64,000 nucleotides of DNA, from the NCBI RefSeq assembly GCF_012863495.1, contig NZ_JAAVJL010000001.1, positions 2,414,001 through 2,478,000 of the forward strand. The letters are read 5' to 3'. Under the pieces are notes generated by a model. It was given only the letters and a program-made list of their open reading frames with translations, searched no databases and had not been told where the DNA came from. This DNA is from Pseudanabaena yagii GIHE-NHR1. GTDB taxonomy: Bacteria; Cyanobacteriota; Cyanobacteriia; Pseudanabaenales; Pseudanabaenaceae. Each line of letters starts with the position of its first letter. Positions within the stretch are counted from its first letter, which is position 1. Positions 62,785 to 64,000 of this stretch are shown here, piece by piece. A program made the position numbers and the translations under genes.

Positions 62785-62812
62785 AAAACAAGGGGCGCAA
62801 GCCCCTTGTTTT
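62785..62812. terminator. 12-bp terminator after glutamate synthase
   Basis: Arms 62785-62796 and 62801-62812, loop GCAA; A- and T-tracts on both sides; seven bases beyond the stop of the minus-strand glutamate synthase gene. Confidence 0.75.
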
Positions 62813-62819
62813 TTGCTAT

Positions 62820-64000
62820 TTAGCTGCCACCGATGCGAGCGACATCGCGAGAGTTGGCTTCAAAGGCGGCGTTGAGGGCATCATCACCACTCAGACCATC
62901 TTCTAAGGCTTCCTTAATCGCTTGCAATACCCGCTTGTAATCCTTGGGCATTACCTTCACAAATTTAGGAACACTCGCATTCCAATCAGCGAGAACCTTC
63001 GCCCCCTTAGCGCTTTCTGTATAGTCAACGTGCTGCTGAATCAACTGCTTCAGATCCTTGATTTCTTCGGGATCTTCGAGTTTCTCTAAGCCGACCATAG
63101 AAGTATTGCAACGGGTTGCAAAATCGCCCGATTCATCGAGAATGTAGGCAACACCTCCACTCATACCTGCGGCGAAGTTCCGTCCTGTTAAACCGAGAAC
63201 GACGACTTTTCCGCCAGTCATATATTCGCAACCGTGATCGCCGATGCCTTCGACTACGGTATTTACGCCAGAGTTCCGCACCGCAAAGCGTTCGCCAGCG
63301 ATACCGCGAATGTAGACTTCGCCACTGGTTGCACCGTAGAGAGCGACGTTACCTGCGATGATATTCTCTTCAGCGACAAAGGTAGAAGATTTGTGGGGAT
63401 AGAGAATGATCTTACCGCCGCTCAGTCCTTTACCGAGATAGTCATTGGTATCGCCTTCCAGTTCAAGGGTGACACCTGATGGAACAAATGCACCGAAGCT
63501 TTGACCAGCCGTGCCTTGGAAATGCAGATGTACGGTGTCATCGGGCAATCCTTCCCAATGGCGCTTGGTGATTTCGTTGCCGAGGATGGTTCCGACAGCG
63601 CGATTGATGTTCTTGATGGGAACTGTGGCGTGAACAGGCTCACCATCAACGATCGCCGCTTGACATAAATCTAACAACACCGTCATATCAAGGGACTTAT
63701 CTAAACCGTGATCCTGTGGAATTTGGGCATAGCGTCCGACATCTTCACCGACTTCGGGCTGATAGAGAATCTTGGAGAAGTCTAAGCCTTTCGCTTTCCA
63801 ATGTTCCACTGCTTGCTTGGCTTCGAGGACATCAGTGCGACCAACCATTTCATCGAGAGTGCGGAAGCCTAACTGTGCCATCAGTTCACGCACTTCTTGA
63901 GAGATGAAGGTCATGAAGTTGACGGTGTGGGCAGGATCGCCTGTGAACTTCTCGCGCAATTGAGGGTCTTGAGTGGCAACTCCGACGGGGCAGGTGTTGA
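62820..64000 (-). CDS. Glutamate synthase large subunit, C-terminal part (5' cut by window edge)
   Basis: At least 393 residues; the frame is open through the window edge with the segment [16 protein letters not shown], so the gene begins beyond 64000 and the apparent start at 63959 is internal. Contains the end of the FMN/3Fe-4S domain and the C-terminal beta-helix (GXGXG-type: [84 protein letters not shown]). GOGAT makes two glutamates from glutamine and 2-oxoglutarate. Ferredoxin- versus NADH-type cannot be decided from this part. Confidence 0.95.
   Translation of the reverse strand, partial: NTCPVGVATQDPQLREKFTGDPAHTVNFMTFISQEVRELMAQLGFRTLDEMVGRTDVLEAKQAVEHWKAKGLDFSKILYQPEVGEDVGRYAQIPQDHGLDKSLDMTVLLDLCQAAIVDGEPVHATVPIKNINRAVGTILGNEITKRHWEGLPDDTVHLHFQGTAGQSFGAFVPSGVTLELEGDTNDYLGKGLSGGKIILYPHKSSTFVAEENIIAGNVALYGATSGEVYIRGIAGERFAVRNSGVNTVVEGIGDHGCEYMTGGKVVVLGLTGRNFAAGMSGGVAYILDESGDFATRCNTSMVGLEKLEDPEEIKDLKQLIQQHVDYTESAKGAKVLADWNASVPKFVKVMPKDYKRVLQAIKEALEDGLSGDDALNAAFEANSRDVARIGGS

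Noticed and set aside
1-64000. tRNA, rRNA, riboswitch or prophage genes
   Set aside because: No cloverleaf, rRNA core or phage structural gene was recognised by reading; a covariance search could still find small RNAs.

Overview
The window is a piece of a cyanobacterial chromosome. The evidence is the abundance of the HIP1 octamer GCGATCGC, cyanobacterial/plastid families (Ycf35, Ycf46, FtrV, NdhS), an NDH-1 operon (ndhH-A-I-G-E), an EGY-type site-2 protease relative and a phytol-kinase-like protein. Moderate GC, very long perfect intergenic hairpins and many multidomain two-component proteins suggest a Pseudanabaena-like filamentous lineage; the genus is inference.

Layout. 0-11 kb: 3' end of a nucleotide cyclase, an aminotransferase, an IscA/SufA-type Fe-S protein, a GFA-fold protein, a complete IS4-like element (3951-5078), a hybrid histidine kinase with a REC-GGDEF partner, an oligopeptide-type binding lipoprotein, and two translationally coupled paralogous secreted proteins. 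11-27 kb: mostly housekeeping genes (RHH protein + Ycf46, Ycf35, a site-2 protease relative without its zinc histidines, a Band 7 protein, FtrV, RsfS, a GNAT enzyme, KsgA, a DUF815 ATPase, a Gly-rich secreted protein, RNase Z, an OmpA-like protein, NdhS, a Uma2 nuclease). 27.5-29.3 kb: an IS with perfect 9-bp target duplications splits a small gene whose frame is restored by exact excision. 29.7-36 kb: ndhHAIGE, a membrane protein, a C39-like peptidase and a phytol/polyprenol kinase. 36-52.3 kb: a signalling block (REC-GGDEF-EAL; a 1554-aa multi-PAS kinase; a REC-kinase; a Ser/Thr kinase-AAA-GAF-histidine kinase broken by one missing base; a REC-kinase-REC hybrid). 52.4-54.1 kb: an ABC exporter. 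54.2-62.8 kb: an accessory island. 62.8 kb to the end: 3' part of glutamate synthase.

The accessory island is the most interesting part. It holds a YefM/YoeB toxin-antitoxin pair and a tightly coupled two-gene unit: a small EACC1-like protein followed by a 1506-aa CHAT protease-STAND NTPase-TPR protein (55145-59993), a probable NTP-regulated conflict or cell-suicide system. Next to it is a stack of insertions: a BrnA/CopG-like antitoxin gene was split by a ~145-bp MITE (7-bp target duplication TATTATA), the MITE was hit by a second copy of the 1418-bp IS, and the last 489 bp of that IS are tandemly duplicated. Removing each layer at its target duplication restores a 77-residue antitoxin frame. 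A HicB-like antitoxin and an overlapping 48-residue ORF follow.

Throughout, gene ends carry perfect 13-29 bp hairpins with short loops, often shared between convergent genes and sometimes overlapping stop codons. Several share cores and look like mobile or dispersed palindromes acting as terminators. I saw no rRNA, tRNA, CRISPR array or prophage.
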